The translations under genes were made by a program, and so were the position numbers. A DNA stretch of 64,000 nucleotides, from contig OZ018415.1 of assembly GCA_963969595.1 (NCBI GenBank), forward strand, positions 16,058,001 through 16,122,000, given 5' to 3'. A model generated the notes under the pieces. The model saw nothing but the letters and a program-made list of their open reading frames with translations. It made no database searches and was not told where the DNA came from. Shown piece after piece: positions 36,351 to 48,896 of this stretch. Position 1 is the stretch's first letter. Every line of letters starts with the position of its first letter. The stretch is from Neckera pumila (lineage: Eukaryota > Streptophyta > Bryopsida > Hypnales > Neckeraceae).

Positions 36351-36884
36351 GATAGTCTGTAGATATTGAAGATGTGTTAGCGCATGCTCTAACAACACCA
36401 GATCTTGACATTGGCCATCTAGGTCCCAGCTTCTTCTGCGATAACACAACACCGATACCACCAATATTAACAACCGTCCACCATTTCGTTCTTCCCCGAC
36501 CAGACAGCATCAATTACTGGCCTAGACCACATGCTAATTTAAATAACACCGAACTCAAACACAACACGACCTCAAACTCTAAACACGAGCTAACACGTGC
36601 TACCTAGGCCACCTTTTCTCCTACAGGACCAACAGACACAGACACACAGTCACACACACACATCAGTAAACAGAAAAAGAACGTCTGCACCTAACTCAAA
36701 CCACCACACCACCTCAAACTCTCAACACGAGCTTAAACCACTACTTTAACCTCACACTCTCACTCCAGGTTCCAGTCACTTCACTCGCCATTCGGTACTC
36801 TCACGAAGACCTAAAAAAAAGAACTGCAGCCTCACAACACTCCACATTCAAACAAACCAACGAGAAGAACTTTCCCCAATCGAC
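36351..36884. other. Spacer between the direct duplicates
   Basis: CA-rich, with repeated words (CCTCAAACTCT-AACACGAGCT twice, about 36570 and 36713) and a short ACACACAC run. No gene seen. Confidence 0.4.
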
Positions 36885-37430
36885 GTTCACCGATCTACGC
36901 CACTGAGATCTGCCATTTGGGGTCGTTAATCAGAAAGTCCAGCGGTGAAATGAAACAAGAGAGAAGCAGCCAAGAGGGTCCCACAAAGCTAGAAACACAA
37001 GCGACCATAGTCTGGATCTCACTTGGAACGACATGACGGGAACGAACACCACCGACACATGCAACCGTGGTACCGAACTCCACATCCAGATCTCAAGACC
37101 CCAATCTAACAAGCCACCTTTACGGTATCGTACAGAAAAACTGGCGAGGAAGAGAAGCTTTGCAATGAACCAGGACACAACCCGAGGAGAGTGAACTTAC
37201 GAATGCATGCCGACTGTGGTAGCGACGATGCAGGAGAGTTTGCAGGAAGATGAGAGCGTGAACTTGCACGTGGAGATGTTCGGACGATGTGACTTCGGAG
37301 GTGCAAAGCTTGATGAAGATCTCGAAGGCAGAAACGCCCAAGTGGGAAGAGAAGAAGAGTTGCAGAGTTCGGCAAAGGAGAGAGCGCCATAGCCAGTGTG
37401 AAGCAACCAGGGACTTGGTCAGGTAGTCTA
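36885..37430. repeat. Direct duplicate, right copy
   Basis: Second copy of 35775-36350, diverged by roughly a fifth with small indels. Overlapping minus-strand frames at 37106-37453 are not conserved as protein in the left copy, so they are not called. Confidence 0.75.
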
Positions 37431-39449
37431 TCCGTGGACAATTCAATCTTCAAGAACTAATGGCCAATTGCAAGACCTGTTACTAGAACCTTAATTGCTC
37501 CACAAAGGCCCTTCACAGAAATCAACAGTACATACTGAAGATCATCCAAAACTATGTGGAGATCACTTAATAACTCAATCAGAACCAACCAAGTTCATAT
37601 ATTAGAAATATGAGGTAAATGGGACATATCAAAAAGGACCTCAAGTCACAACTCCAAGTCACTCAGACTTGGCACCTGCTTTTACAAATCTGAAAGAAGA
37701 AGAAGAAGATCAGACACGAATCAAGAGGAAATCAAAGCGCTAACCAATATGAAGGCATTGACCTCGATCAATGACCAAAACAGAGACCTTAGAGCCCAAC
37801 TTGCGTCTATGTTATTTGCATTAAGAGATAAAACAGCATACTAGTTTCACTCAGCCTTCTTGGTGAGACCACAAGAGCTATGCGGGTACAAAAGTTAGTC
37901 CCTGTGCTGGTATTGCTGGGTTCAAAGCTACACACAGCCCCTGAGGACACTGCGTCTCATGAAAATATTTGAAGTGAGAAAAATGTGGTGGGAGCAGGAA
38001 AAAGGAGCACACATACCAAATCACCCATCAGTGTGAAAGTGTCATGGATATCATTTTGCTTATGTCCACGGAAGCCCTTGTTTCCTGCAAACATAGAGCC
38101 CTTATGTAATATACCTCTGTTAAATAATGTAATTAAGCAGTCCCCATGTAAAGACTTTGAGGTCTTGAACCTCCACTCCATTGAAAACTTCCTACATAAC
38201 ATTTATACCTTTTGGATATGGGAAAGCACATGGACGTAAACACATAATGAAATTCGTGAGTATCATCCTTAGAAGGAGAATATAATTACCCTAGGGACAA
38301 CTTGTAATTCTCTTGTAGGCATGTCCAATGGTAATGCATAATCTAGAAGTAAATGTAGCAGGGCTCATACCCAATGGTTGCAGGGCTCATCTATTCAGTA
38401 GACAGTAGACAGTCCAGGAACTTTAGAGCATGTCAATGTGGTGCACGGACACCCTATCAAGGTAATTTGGTGCCAGTCTCCGTGCCAACTTAGTATCAAA
38501 GTGATTGAAAAATGGACATTGAAATGGCTTTTGCTGCCAAAATGGCATTAAACTAGATTGGCCGAACTTTCTGATGCATCTATTTAGTAGACAGTAGGTG
38601 GCTCAATGTAGCCATGTTTCTATTGTAACTTAGTCATCTACTGCACGGCTCCATTTTGGCATGTCAAACCATCACTCTTCAATAAAGAAGATATGGGGTC
38701 CCATGGGATGTAAATGTAACACTACTCAAAGTTTCAAGTGATCTCATACCAAAAACACTATCCACAACTAGTTTTTCTGGAATGCCTTGACCCTTCTTGC
38801 CAATCCCAACCCCGAGCTCCACCTTATTGTCCAGAAGACTTCAAAAAATCAGAAGCTCTTGCTCCGCACTTCGAATTAATCTCAATTCCAAATCCGACCA
38901 AGAATTCGATATAATGAGACACTTGTATCACTTTTAGACATAAACCATGTGAGGGTTGGAGAGGGGTTTGGAAAGCACACACATCACCAATGGTCTAAAT
39001 CCTCGTGTAATCAATATTTCCAGTCATTCAAAATTTTGGTTTAAATAATCCACTTTTCATGTGTATATAACCAATTTTGTGGATTTTAATGAAAATTAGC
39101 ATTGAGAAATGAAGTGTTTGGTAAAAAAAAAAGAAATATCTAAAAATAGATTTTGCCTTGTGGCTTTACTTTACAAAAGTGCCATTCTTGTGGGTCAACT
39201 AATTCTATGTAGTCTTTTACTTTTGGCCATAGGTTTGTTTTGAAGTATCATATCTAATTTACTGATAACAAAATAAGTTATTATAAATCCATTTATAATT
39301 TATTTAGTCCTTGATTTGTACGATTATAATATCAATATAGGAGAGTTTCGCTGTGGTGACATGTTTTGATTGGTTAAGGAGAAGCATATTAAGATTGATA
39401 ACATTTGCTTGCTACTTGCTTGTGCAAATTTTCAACTAGTAGTGGGTTT
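37431..39449. other. No gene seen
   Basis: AT-rich. TCTATTTAGTAGACAGTAG-like words occur twice (38390, 38578). No open frame with domains. Confidence 0.4.
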
Positions 39450-39648
39450 CACTAATAGAAATTTGGTCTCTTACAACTACTCTCATCTCAAATTACTTGT
39501 CTATAACAATTTGTTTTTGTTAAAGATGAGTTGTTCTTTAATAGCATCCATAAGAACTCATCCAAAATGACTTGGTTTTGCACAACAAGTTGTTTTTAGG
39601 CAGCAATAGTAGTTTCGAATAGTTGCAAAAGACAAGTTTCTATTAGTG
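39450..39648. mobile_element. CACTA-like MITE (CACTAATAGAAA ends)
   Basis: Left end CACTAATAGAAATTTG and right end CAAGTTTCTATTAGTG are inverted repeats, imperfect over about 27 bp. 199 bp long, non-coding. The flanks (TTT / TGT) do not form a target duplication. Confidence 0.7.
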
Positions 39649-39854
39649 TGTGAAGTAGAATTTTAATTCATTTGTTAATGAAATTTGAGAGAAATCTCTA
39701 TTACAATACTACCAGCTGGTATTAACTTAATGAGTTTGAATCTACCTAACTTCATGTAGTGATTGTTTAACTCACCTAACTCTTCATCCAACTATGCATC
39801 TACTTATGAATTTAATCCAGCAAGCTTAGCTAAAACATATGATTTTGTTATTAG

Positions 39855-40775
39855 TGAACCCCTAAAGTTCCTTGACTATGTTTTCACCAAATACGCTCCA
39901 GATATTGCCATTTCTAGTACAAGTACCAAATTTTGAAAAAAAAACATTTGTGGACACATGTAACCATCGAATCTTGTAGTATATTGACTTGAGAATATGT
40001 GGAAGAAAATTTCAGATATTTCCACTATGTGGATTGCAAGATATGAGCTTTCAAAGTCACCAAAATCCTTTCTTTGGCCCTGCAAAAAATCGGACAATTG
40101 CACTTCACATGCTCACATTTGTTTGTATGAAAAAATGTCCAAAATAGTGGTTCTTCTTTGGACTCATTCTTCAAGGCAGTTGGCTACATGCTTGAAAAAG
40201 TTCAAATCATTTGGAATTGTACAACATACAAAAAAAAGTTGTAAGTAGGAAGAAGTAGAGAATGATTCAAAATACAAAATTGTTACAAAATTTAGTTATG
40301 GAATAAAAAAATGTCAATTCCAATGCTGCAATGTTCTACTAAATAATCTACATCCTATGATTTAATTTAATTTTTTTGAATATTGAAAATTGAGAAAAAT
40401 GAAGGTTTTCAAGTTTATTTTAGAATTAAGAATCCATAACTACCCGCAAACAAAAATTCCTCATAATTTTTGACCCATTGATCAAAATGAAATGATTTAA
40501 CATATATATAAATCTAGAAAACCATTTCAAATTTTTGTTTATGAAAAAAGTGATTTTTTAATTTGCTTCAACTGTCCATTTGTGAAAAAAGAAACATATT
40601 AGGCTATAAATTTTGACTCATATTTCCAAATGTCATGAAACTTAGTGCATATGAAAGACATTCCTTGTCCCTAGCTTCAATTAAAATTTCAGCCTAAAAT
40701 ATGGAAATCCTAGTGTGTCCAAATTTCTATGTTGCCAAAAAACGCATGCTAGTCTTTTAGGGATTAATATTACAA
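39855..40775 (-). mobile_element. AACCCCTAAAG-family element, inverted copy
   Basis: The reverse complement aligns with 10476-11410 and 42261-43180. Starts AACCCCTAAAG and ends CTTTTAGGGATTA. Shared internal blocks include TTTTCACCAAA and AAAATGTCCAAAATAGTGGT. Non-coding. Confidence 0.65.
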
Positions 40776-41096
40776 TCTTGAGCAATCAAAAGTCGTACCA
40801 TTCAATTCTCTTGTATTGAGATTATGTTTGGCAGTTGCAAAGCAAGCCAAATCAACAAACATATTTGCAAGTCACCGCCCACGGCTTGGTAGGTCCTAAC
40901 CGGTGATTTTTTTATAACATAGCTTGTTGTGCAATTACATAGTTCATTTGTTTTGATTAAGATGTTTTACCAAGATGTAAATCATGATTTCAACTGGTCC
41001 ATTTGATCTGTTAAAATTCCATTTCCATGCCACATGTGAAGCAGCTAGATGAGCAATTTTATTAAAATGGCGATATCTTTTTGAAATGGCGTGAAA

Positions 41097-41447
41097 AACA
41101 GTTCAAAATGGCCGCTCTAAATCTATACTTGTCCTAGATGGTTCAGAATGGCCGCTCTGAAAGTTATACCTATCCTAGATGGTGAAAATAGCACATTGTC
41201 AGAGTGGCACTTGGAATATACCCATTTTAATGAAATTGCCCATCTAGATAATTGTCTTGCTTTGGCAAGCCATACTGCAAGCGTGTTCTTCATTACGACG
41301 CATTTGGATGCTCTTTCTGACATTGTGATGGCCTACTTCTGCTATCGCCAACACTACCAAAGCTTGGTTGATGACTTATGTAAGCATCTCATGTCCTTCT
41401 ACATGTTGCTTTGGCATTCTTGGTTGCCCATCAACTATAAGCATTAG
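41097..41447 (+). pseudogene. Possible retroelement gag-like remnant
   Basis: The 41148-41447 frame reads VIPILDGENSTLSEWHLEYT and similar, weakly like the start of a copia-type gag (LDGxNxxxW). The sequence before it contains a near-duplicate of 43 bp (AATGGCCGCTCT repeated at 41108 and 41148). No protease or polymerase follows. Could be chance. Confidence 0.25.
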
Positions 41448-42260
41448 ATGATATTTGGGGGTCTTAGAAGGCCGTTTTAGGCCCTTGATCTGCCCAGATT
41501 CAGTGAACGCCAATATAGGTGTGTCAGAATTTTTTTTTTCAAAAAAAAAAAAATTAATTAATTTACTAGAATATCATTTTAAGCAAATTTTTTTTTTTTT
41601 TCAGAAAATGACATGGCAGTGGCTGTGCCATGTCAACCAGCTGCTGCTGCGTTCCCGCAGTCTAGGAATGCAACAGACACCATGGGAACTCGGAGCCCTC
41701 CAAGACCCCCGAATCAAATCTAATGTTTGCGGCACTAGGCATCGAGACTTACAAAATCAAAATGTCTTTGATGGTTTGGACCAAACAACACTTACTAAAC
41801 CATTTGTTTCCTGTGGTTCATCTACTTTTTGTAGAATTTGAACTTTTTATTGTGTGCTTGAGAGTCCTTTCAAGCTGAAGAAATCGTACTATTACCAATG
41901 GGTTGCATTTGTGCTATTCTAGATTAATCAATCACTCCCTTGCCATTCATGGTCAAAAGTTTCATTCACTTAGTTTTTCCTAAAGCGTGTCAACTTATCA
42001 ACCCATAGAAATCCCTGCATCATTTGAATCACCTTGATCAAACTTGGTTGTAACTTTCAAAATATCCATTTTTTATATTTGATTGAAACTAAAAAAACAA
42101 AGGTGGACCAACAAGTTGCTTTCCTTTCTACTTCATTTTAAAATTTTAAGAAAATTCAAAAACTCATGAGTAATTGCAACAAGAAGTTCCATATATTGAA
42201 ATCCAAACATCATAGTTAGTACTGCACTTGATTTGTATTCTCTCCTTTGTAATTGGTTTT
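41448..42260. other. No gene seen
   Basis: Contains T and A homopolymer runs (41525-41545, 41589-41603) that could be retroposon tails. The open frame at 41455-41841 crosses them and is not credible. Confidence 0.35.
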
Positions 42261-43180
42261 TAATCCCTAAAGAACCAAAAGCCGTTTTTTTGAAAACGTA
42301 GCAATTTTCAGCAGCTTACTACTAACGGAATTTTTATTTTTTTTCTTTGAAATTTTCACAGAAGATGTACCCAAGGAGTAGCTTTAAGTCCCAACAACTT
42401 TCATAAGTTTTGACTACATGGTTAAAAAGTTATTGCATGATATGTAATTTTCATTAGTAGGCGGGCAGTTCAAAAAACTTCTTTAAAAATCAATTTTTTT
42501 TAAATAAAAATTTGAAGTTGATTCTTTACATTTATACATACACGGCATGCTTTGAATCATTCCAATTTGATTAATGAAGCAAAAGTTATGAGGATTGTTA
42601 GTTTGATTGTCGTTATAGAATCTCTACTCTAAAATAATCTTTGAAGTCCTTTATTTAACTCAATTTTTATTATTTAGAAAAATGAATGAATGAATGAATG
42701 AATGAATGAATGAATGAATGAATAGGGTCTAAATTATTTATTACAATATTTCAACCATTGGGATTGGCATTTTTCAATTCCATATCTGAATTCTTAACAA
42801 TTTAGTGTTTTGTATCATTTTTTATCTCTTTCTACTTATTATTTTTTTCCTATATGTTTTACAATTCCAAATGAATTGAAATTTTCCAATTCATGTAGCC
42901 AACTTGCCTTGATGAATGAATTCAAAGAGTAACCACTATTTTGGACATTTTTTCATCCAAAGTGACCTTGTGAAGTGTAGCTGCTTGGATTTTTGCAAGG
43001 ACAAAAAAAGGATTTTTGTTGATACAAACAACGTGGAAATTTTTGAAGTTTGTTACACATCATTTTGAACTAGTATACTGTAAGATCCTCTTGTTTTTTT
43101 TTCAAAATTTGGTACTTGTATTAGAAATGACAATTTTAGAGCGGTTTTGGTGAAAATATAGTCTTTGACCTATAGGGGTT
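42261..43180 (+). mobile_element. AACCCCTAAAG-family element, direct copy
   Basis: Aligns with 10476-11410 throughout (shared TGACTACATGG, GAATCTCTACTCTAAAATAA, GGGATTGGCATTTTTCAATT). Begins TAATCCCTAAAG and ends ATAGGGGTTA. A species-specific (AATG)n tract sits inside it. Confidence 0.7.
42684..42725. repeat. (AATG)n microsatellite
   Basis: About ten tandem AATG units inside the mobile element. Absent from the 10476 copy, so it expanded after insertion. Confidence 0.9.
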
Positions 43181-44487
43181 ATAATTAAATTAAAAGTAAT
43201 TTTTTTCATTCAAACCTGTATTTTTGGTAAACCTCTTACGTTATTCTAATAAATCTTTTGAAAAATACACATTATATATTTGTATATATATATAGGAAAC
43301 CGTGGCTTGATGAAATAAGATGACAATCCTCACTACAAAAGACCTTATATAAGCTAAAAATCCTTGAATGCATAGCGGAAACAACATTTTAGTATTTATA
43401 TAGGTATTTAGATATAATTTGTAGGCAATGACTGAAATTAGTAATTTTTTGGAAGATTTGACTATATGAAGCCATCAATTATAAATTATTGTGATTGTAG
43501 AAGCATGAAGCATGAACATTTGTGTTTACAAAGTTTGAAAGATGAAAACCTAACCATTTAGAAAGTCAGAGTTGAAAATACTTCTTTTTGAAAATCAAGT
43601 ATCATATCCTTTTAATTGGCAAGGTTTCTTATTATGAAAATTTAGGAGGATGTACTCTAATAAGTTAACTAAGGGATCCTACGTCTAGAATTGTTGAAGG
43701 TGTAAATATATGTAAAGAATGTAACTTTTGGATTTGAGTACTTGAAGCAATTTTGGACCTAAGAACGTAGAATATCCTAGGAGTTAGTTTCTTGTTTTTC
43801 CATATCTACATTTGCCATGTTTAGTTTTTCTTTTGTTTCCTTATTTTTTTTCCCTTTATTTTCCTTGAAGTGAATTAATTCTTAACTACATGAAGCTTTT
43901 TATGAGCCTTCTTGGAGTTTGCTCTAAAGTGGGGAAGAAACCAACATTTTCACAAATGTCTTCATTTTTGAATTGCAACCGTATAAATTCGCACTTAACA
44001 TGTTAGAAGTCCCATAAGAAAAGCAACCACAACAATATCACATATAGAATGAAAGATTATAATGTTTAATTATGAGATTGTTAAAAATGTGACAGTGATT
44101 GAAACTTTTTAATCTTATTTTTACATGTCAAATTTGAATTTGAGGAAAAATTAAAAAAATAATGAGGTCAAAGGATATAACATGTGTAACCACAATCAAT
44201 TTACAACTTCTTAAGTGCTACTCTACAACTTTCTGAAATGAATTTTAATGTAAATTTTTCTCCAAGATCTAGCATACTTGAGGCTCATTTCCAAGAGCCC
44301 TCAACACTAGAAAAATCAAAATTTGCAATGGACACCCTTGCACACAGTTATCAACATTCATTTTCAAAATTGGACTCGTGATGCTAAAACTTCAATAAGG
44401 ATTTTTCAAAAATGATAACTACTAAAACTAGCAACTTAAGAAAGTTTCCGTCATCTTCAAAGTTTTGTAACACCAAAACATGGTGCC
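43181..44487. other. AT-rich, no gene seen
   Basis: Non-coding. 44020-44340 aligns loosely with 15830-16130 (AGAATGAAAGATTATAATGTTT, interrupted), another dispersed repeat pair. Confidence 0.4.
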
Positions 44488-44490
44488 TTA

Positions 44491-44611
44491 GAGCACCCCC
44501 ATTGCAACACACTGCAGCCACACTTTAAAAGGTTCTGCACTGTTGATCTTAGAAGATCAATGGTGCAGAACGTTTAGAGTGTTGCTTCAGCGTGTTGCAG
44601 TGCGGATGCTC
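44491..44611. mobile_element. Tourist-like MITE, copy 1 (TTA target duplication)
   Basis: A 121-bp palindromic element with GAGCACCCCCATTGCAACAC and GTGTTGCAGTGCGGATGCTC ends, centre TGATCTTAGAAGATCA. Flanked by TTA at 44488-44490 and 44612-44614, the 3-bp TWA duplication typical of PIF/Harbinger elements. Confidence 0.85.
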
Positions 44612-44614
44612 TTA

Positions 44615-45117
44615 GGCAGTTACAAAACCACAGAGTACACAGTAGCGTTGGTGCAGCGAGCTTTAGCGTTGCTCCCAGCTTGAACAGTGTCCCGTTTTCG
44701 GTTTCCAACTCGTCCTTCTCGAGCGATAACCTTGTAAGCTCTTTCAGTTTCTACATCGTCTTCTTGCACTCCTCCTGAGGTTTGACTCCTATGATCTAAT
44801 TGTTTCCAATCATGGTTGATCCTGTTTTCCGATTTGCTACAAGGTCGTTTAATTGCAGTGTTAGTATTTGTTTCTACTTTTTGGAATTGCAGGAACGGAC
44901 CAATGACTACGATCAAAAATAAGCATTGAACTGCACAAGATTGTCATATGCAGATTCCTATAGAAGTATTCGGAAGTACATGGACAGATCATTGCTTGAT
45001 AGCTGTTAAGCTTGCAAGCTGTTGAGAATCTAGGCGGTATTATGCCCCACATCATAAATTCAAATTAAAACCCTGCACAAATTGTTAAGGTTATGGTTGA
45101 GTTGCCACTTAGCGGTT
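44615..45117. other. Sequence between the two Tourist-like MITEs
   Basis: The minus-strand open frame at 44916-44620 (98 codons) has no recognised domain. It might be an exon of an unknown gene, but no splice chain or start context supports this. Confidence 0.25.
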
Positions 45118-45120
45118 TAA

Positions 45121-45250
45121 GAGCAGCCCCACAGCAACATGTTGAAGCAACACTTCAAATGATTTGCACTGTTGATCTTAGAAGATCTTAGAAGATCAAT
45201 GGTGCAAAATGTTTAGAGAGTCACTCCAGCGTGTTGTTGTGGGGCTCCTC
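45121..45250. mobile_element. Tourist-like MITE, copy 2 (TAA target duplication)
   Basis: A 130-bp relative of 44491-44611, with GAGCAGCCCCAC and GTGGGGCTCCTC ends and the same centre with an extra GATCTTAGAA step. TAA at 45118-45120 and 45251-45253 is the target duplication. Confidence 0.85.
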
Positions 45251-45253
45251 TAA

Positions 45254-46300
45254 CGTTCGAAAATGTGATACGGAAACTAAAACATATCTTCACGACATAA
45301 GGTGCTATATTGCGATCTGTGTTGGAACGGAGAGTGCAAGAATGTCGTAATTCACTTCATCATGCTATAGAAATTCAACCAACGGTTCTAAATTAGCATT
45401 TATTTTTTTTTTATTTTTTATGTGCTAATGTGATCTTTTCTATCCAATATGTGGATGAATGTTGAAATTTGGAGCACCACTATAACATTTTATTTATCCA
45501 CATTGGCACTTTATAAAAAAATGGAAAAAAGAAGACCTGGTGCTTATACCAATAGTTATGATTTCATCATTGTTGGAAGTCATCATCTTCCTACAACCTC
45601 CCTGCCTTTGAATAAGGTAAATATACCCATAGTCGATCATGACCCATAACTAACCTGTAGATGGCACTATTTCCAACCACGGCTGAAAAGCTTGGAATGT
45701 GTTTTTTCAAGGTTGGGACTAATAAGGTTATGACACGTCCCAAAGTAATGAGGAAGAAAAATATGAAATAGTGAGCGGAAAAGCACTTTTTTAGATGATC
45801 GAAATTGGATGACTCTTAAAATTAGCTACTAGTCCGGACAACTTTTGACTCCCAAAATTCATAGTAACTTCAAATTTGGGAATAAAATTAAGAAAATTTG
45901 GGAATCCCCATATTTCTTATCTTTCTACATGGGAAAATTTTCTTGCACCTTAAACTGATCATCTTTTGCTGCGAAATCCCTTAAGTAATCAGGTATGGGT
46001 ACATTCACCTTATGTGTCTACTGTGCATTGAAATTTTCATTTGACGTTAAGGTAACAGATTCTAAAATGGAGCAAGTTCTAAAATCAATCAGGCTCTAGA
46101 GGTACATTTTGCACTTCCCAATGTACAAATGGTGTGCATTTGAAGAGGTGGTCGGTTTTAGAACCCACAAAAATGCACTTTTCTGCAACTTCAGAAATTC
46201 ATAACTAATTTCTACAAAGCTTCAAAAAATATGAAACAACTTGGGTTAGATGCCAATTTCTCTTGCCTTTCAAGAAATATTTACTGAAAAATATTTTTAC
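45254..46300. other. No gene seen
   Basis: Mixed AT-rich sequence. The 45449-45649 frame contains SYDFIIVGS, reminiscent of an FAD-binding start, but nothing else of that family follows. Confidence 0.3.
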
Positions 46301-47220
46301 CCCTAAAGGCCCAAGGCCTTTTTTCAGCCAAAAAACACCCCAAACTGCCATTTTTTAGCAAAGAGTGAAGAAAAAATTAAAAATGTTTTTTTTGCACATC
46401 TAACCGTAGGATCTTACACCTAACTAGTATAAGAATGTGTGGAAAAAATTTCAGAATTTTTGACCGCATAGATTGCAAGATATCTATGTTTAAAAAGAAA
46501 AAAACAAGGTTTTCAGCACATTGTGGGATTGGATTTTTTGACTTTGAACATTTTTAGCTTAAAAGTTTTGCACTATAGAGTTTTGAGCTTTAAATGTTTA
46601 TAGTGGAGAATTGAGTTGAAAACCTACCAAAAAAAAGAAATTTCAAAAAAACTTAATTTTCATTATTAAAAAAATTGTTAAGTAGAATTAGGTACAAGAT
46701 AGAAGGAAAATCTAAAATATTCATATATTTCAGATGGAATTAAAATGCTCTAATCCCAATGGTCAGATTGTTCTAGCAAGTAAACTAAACCATGCCAAAA
46801 AAAAAAATTTGAAAAATTTGAAAAATTGCATTAAAAAATGAGTCCTACAAGTTATTTTTTTCAAAAAGATGCTCTAACTGCTCGAAAAACAAGAATGTCC
46901 ATAACTTTCTCATAACAAATCCAAATGAAATGAATCAAAGCTTTCTAGATAGACAAAAATATAATCTATGGGAAAAAAAATTCAAAAAAAAAATTATTTT
47001 TTGCAAATTTTTTTTTATTGCCCGCTCTCCCTTGTTTTGAGCTTATTTGGGCATACCTTTTTTTCCCGGGCACTGATTGAAAAAAATTATACTCCCACAA
47101 AGCTTATCAGTTTTTCTATCTTCTAAAAAAGTTTCAAAAAATCAGGACAAAATTTTAGCCCATAGGTACTTGCCCCAAATCCCACTTGTTTGTTGAACGG
47201 ACACTTGGGCCTTTAGGGGT
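46301..47220. mobile_element. AACCCCTAAAG-type element with perfect 17-bp TIRs
   Basis: Left end ACCCCTAAAGGCCCAAG and right end CTTGGGCCTTTAGGGGT are exact inverted repeats, 920 bp apart. The interior is non-coding and resembles 14630-15540 and 39900-40030 in part. No matching target duplication. This is the best-preserved member and defines the family ends. Confidence 0.75.
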
Positions 47221-47585
47221 TAAGATATTCTACCTCCCCAAAAATCAGCTTCAGCTCTTAGATGAGCGGTTCATGGACCTCTTACCTTAGTTTTTTTTAA
47301 GAGCAGGGACAATCTTAGACTTTCCTACCTTCAGGCATCAGGCATTCCAAGGCTTTTAAGAATGAAATGCATTCACAGAAGGATCACAACTTTTGACTCG
47401 CTTTCTGACTTGCTAATCACAAAATCATGTGCTCGTGTACGGTGAGAGAGGGATCAGTTTGTTTTTCTTGGAAGAGCTCCAAGCCTCCAAGATTGCTTTG
47501 ATTCAAATATTCCACAGGACTGAAAATAAGGGACTTGCTTCAACCCAGTCATCCTCTTGGGGGTAAGATGGTCTGATTAGGTTAA

Positions 47586-47799
47586 GGGAGGGTTTACACT
47601 AGGGTTTAAGACTAAGAATTCATGGGTTTAGGGTGCCCCCATTTAGGACGCAACAAACTCTTAATTGGATCCAAGTAGCTCATTTCAACAAATTTTAAAC
47701 CGAATCCTGGTGTAAACAATTTTCACCTCTTAACCAATAGGATTGCTTGATTTTAGAGTTTCTTGGATTTGGTCTTAGACCCTAGTGTAAATCCACCCT
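47586..47799. mobile_element. Small TIR element (MITE)
   Basis: GGGTTTACACTAGGGTTTAAG at the left is mirrored by CTTAGACCCTAGTGTAAATCC at the right, imperfect over about 25 bp. Length 214 bp, non-coding. Confidence 0.65.
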
Positions 47800-48896
47800 G
47801 TGATTGTAGTTTGTCAGGGTTGTCAAGGCAAACCAAACAACGTTCTCACAGTAATTGTGAACATTATTAGTGGCATTATAACATTCAACTTTAATTTTTA
47901 TCCACGTGCGTTATCCGTTTGTACTTTCGCTTGATGGAAGTTTTGTAGATTGGATTGATGTTCGAGGTGCTATTTTGTGTAGAGACAAGCTTGTGCTATC
48001 GAAGCACTTAGTTTTGGCAAGAACAAAAAAGCACTTCTACAGGATCTTGTAGTAGTCAGGTAGTCCGTTGCTTTTAGGTTTGTCACATGATTTGTGATTA
48101 ACTAGAGAGAAAGCTTTAATAATGAATCGGACTCCATTTGGCTCAAATTTGACCTAGTATGGGCGCAGTCACTAGTCCTTGCCACTCATATTGACAACCA
48201 GATTAGTTGGGACAAGGAAGGCCCTCCCCCTCTTATTTATTTGTTTAACCTTTTACTGTCACTTTCTTTCTTTTTTTGCTCAGTATCACTTCATTGTCCA
48301 GCCTCCTGGTTTGGCCGTTTTGTACTTGTTTTTTGTTTTTTTAATGCAAGGGTTACCCATTGTTTAAAAAAAAAGAAAAAAAGAGAAAAAACTTTAATAA
48401 TGCCTCTATTTGAGAAGAATGTTTGATTAACTAGAATGAGAAGGATATCTCAACGTTATGACCAGAATGTTAATAATACTAATGTTATATTTTTGAATGA
48501 CAAGTCAGCTCATCTATAAAGACGGTGGATTCAAACTTGAGAAAGTTACACCTCAGATGCTTGTATCTTGAAAAAATTATTGCTATACCCCTTCAAAAAA
48601 TTGTTTTAAGAGTTTTACACCCAATGAAGAAATGACACATACATTTTAAAAAAAATGTATTCAAATTGAAATTTCATTGATTTTGACAGTTTGTCAATCA
48701 TATACTCAGAAGTGGCAAGCAGTGCCACCACCGCAATTTCACAATATATTGTACTCAAGAGTTGCCAACAACATTGTATGTAGCTTTGAGCCTAGCAATA
48801 CCTACACATGGATTACTTTTTGTATTAGTAAAGCTCTTGTCGTCTCACCAAGAAGACTGAGTCAAACTAGTAAGTTGTTTTATCACTTAACCATTA
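47800..48896. other. No gene seen
   Basis: Contains CAGGGTTGTCAA at 47817, which resembles a lone hAT terminus, and A-rich runs near 48366. No domain-bearing frame. Confidence 0.35.

Noticed and set aside
37106..37453. Overlapping minus-strand open frames in the right direct duplicate
   Set aside because: Not preserved as protein in the left duplicate; three frames are open together, as expected from GC-rich chance.
45449..45649. Possible FAD oxidoreductase start (SYDFIIVGS)
   Set aside because: The GxGxxG motif is incomplete and nothing of the family follows.
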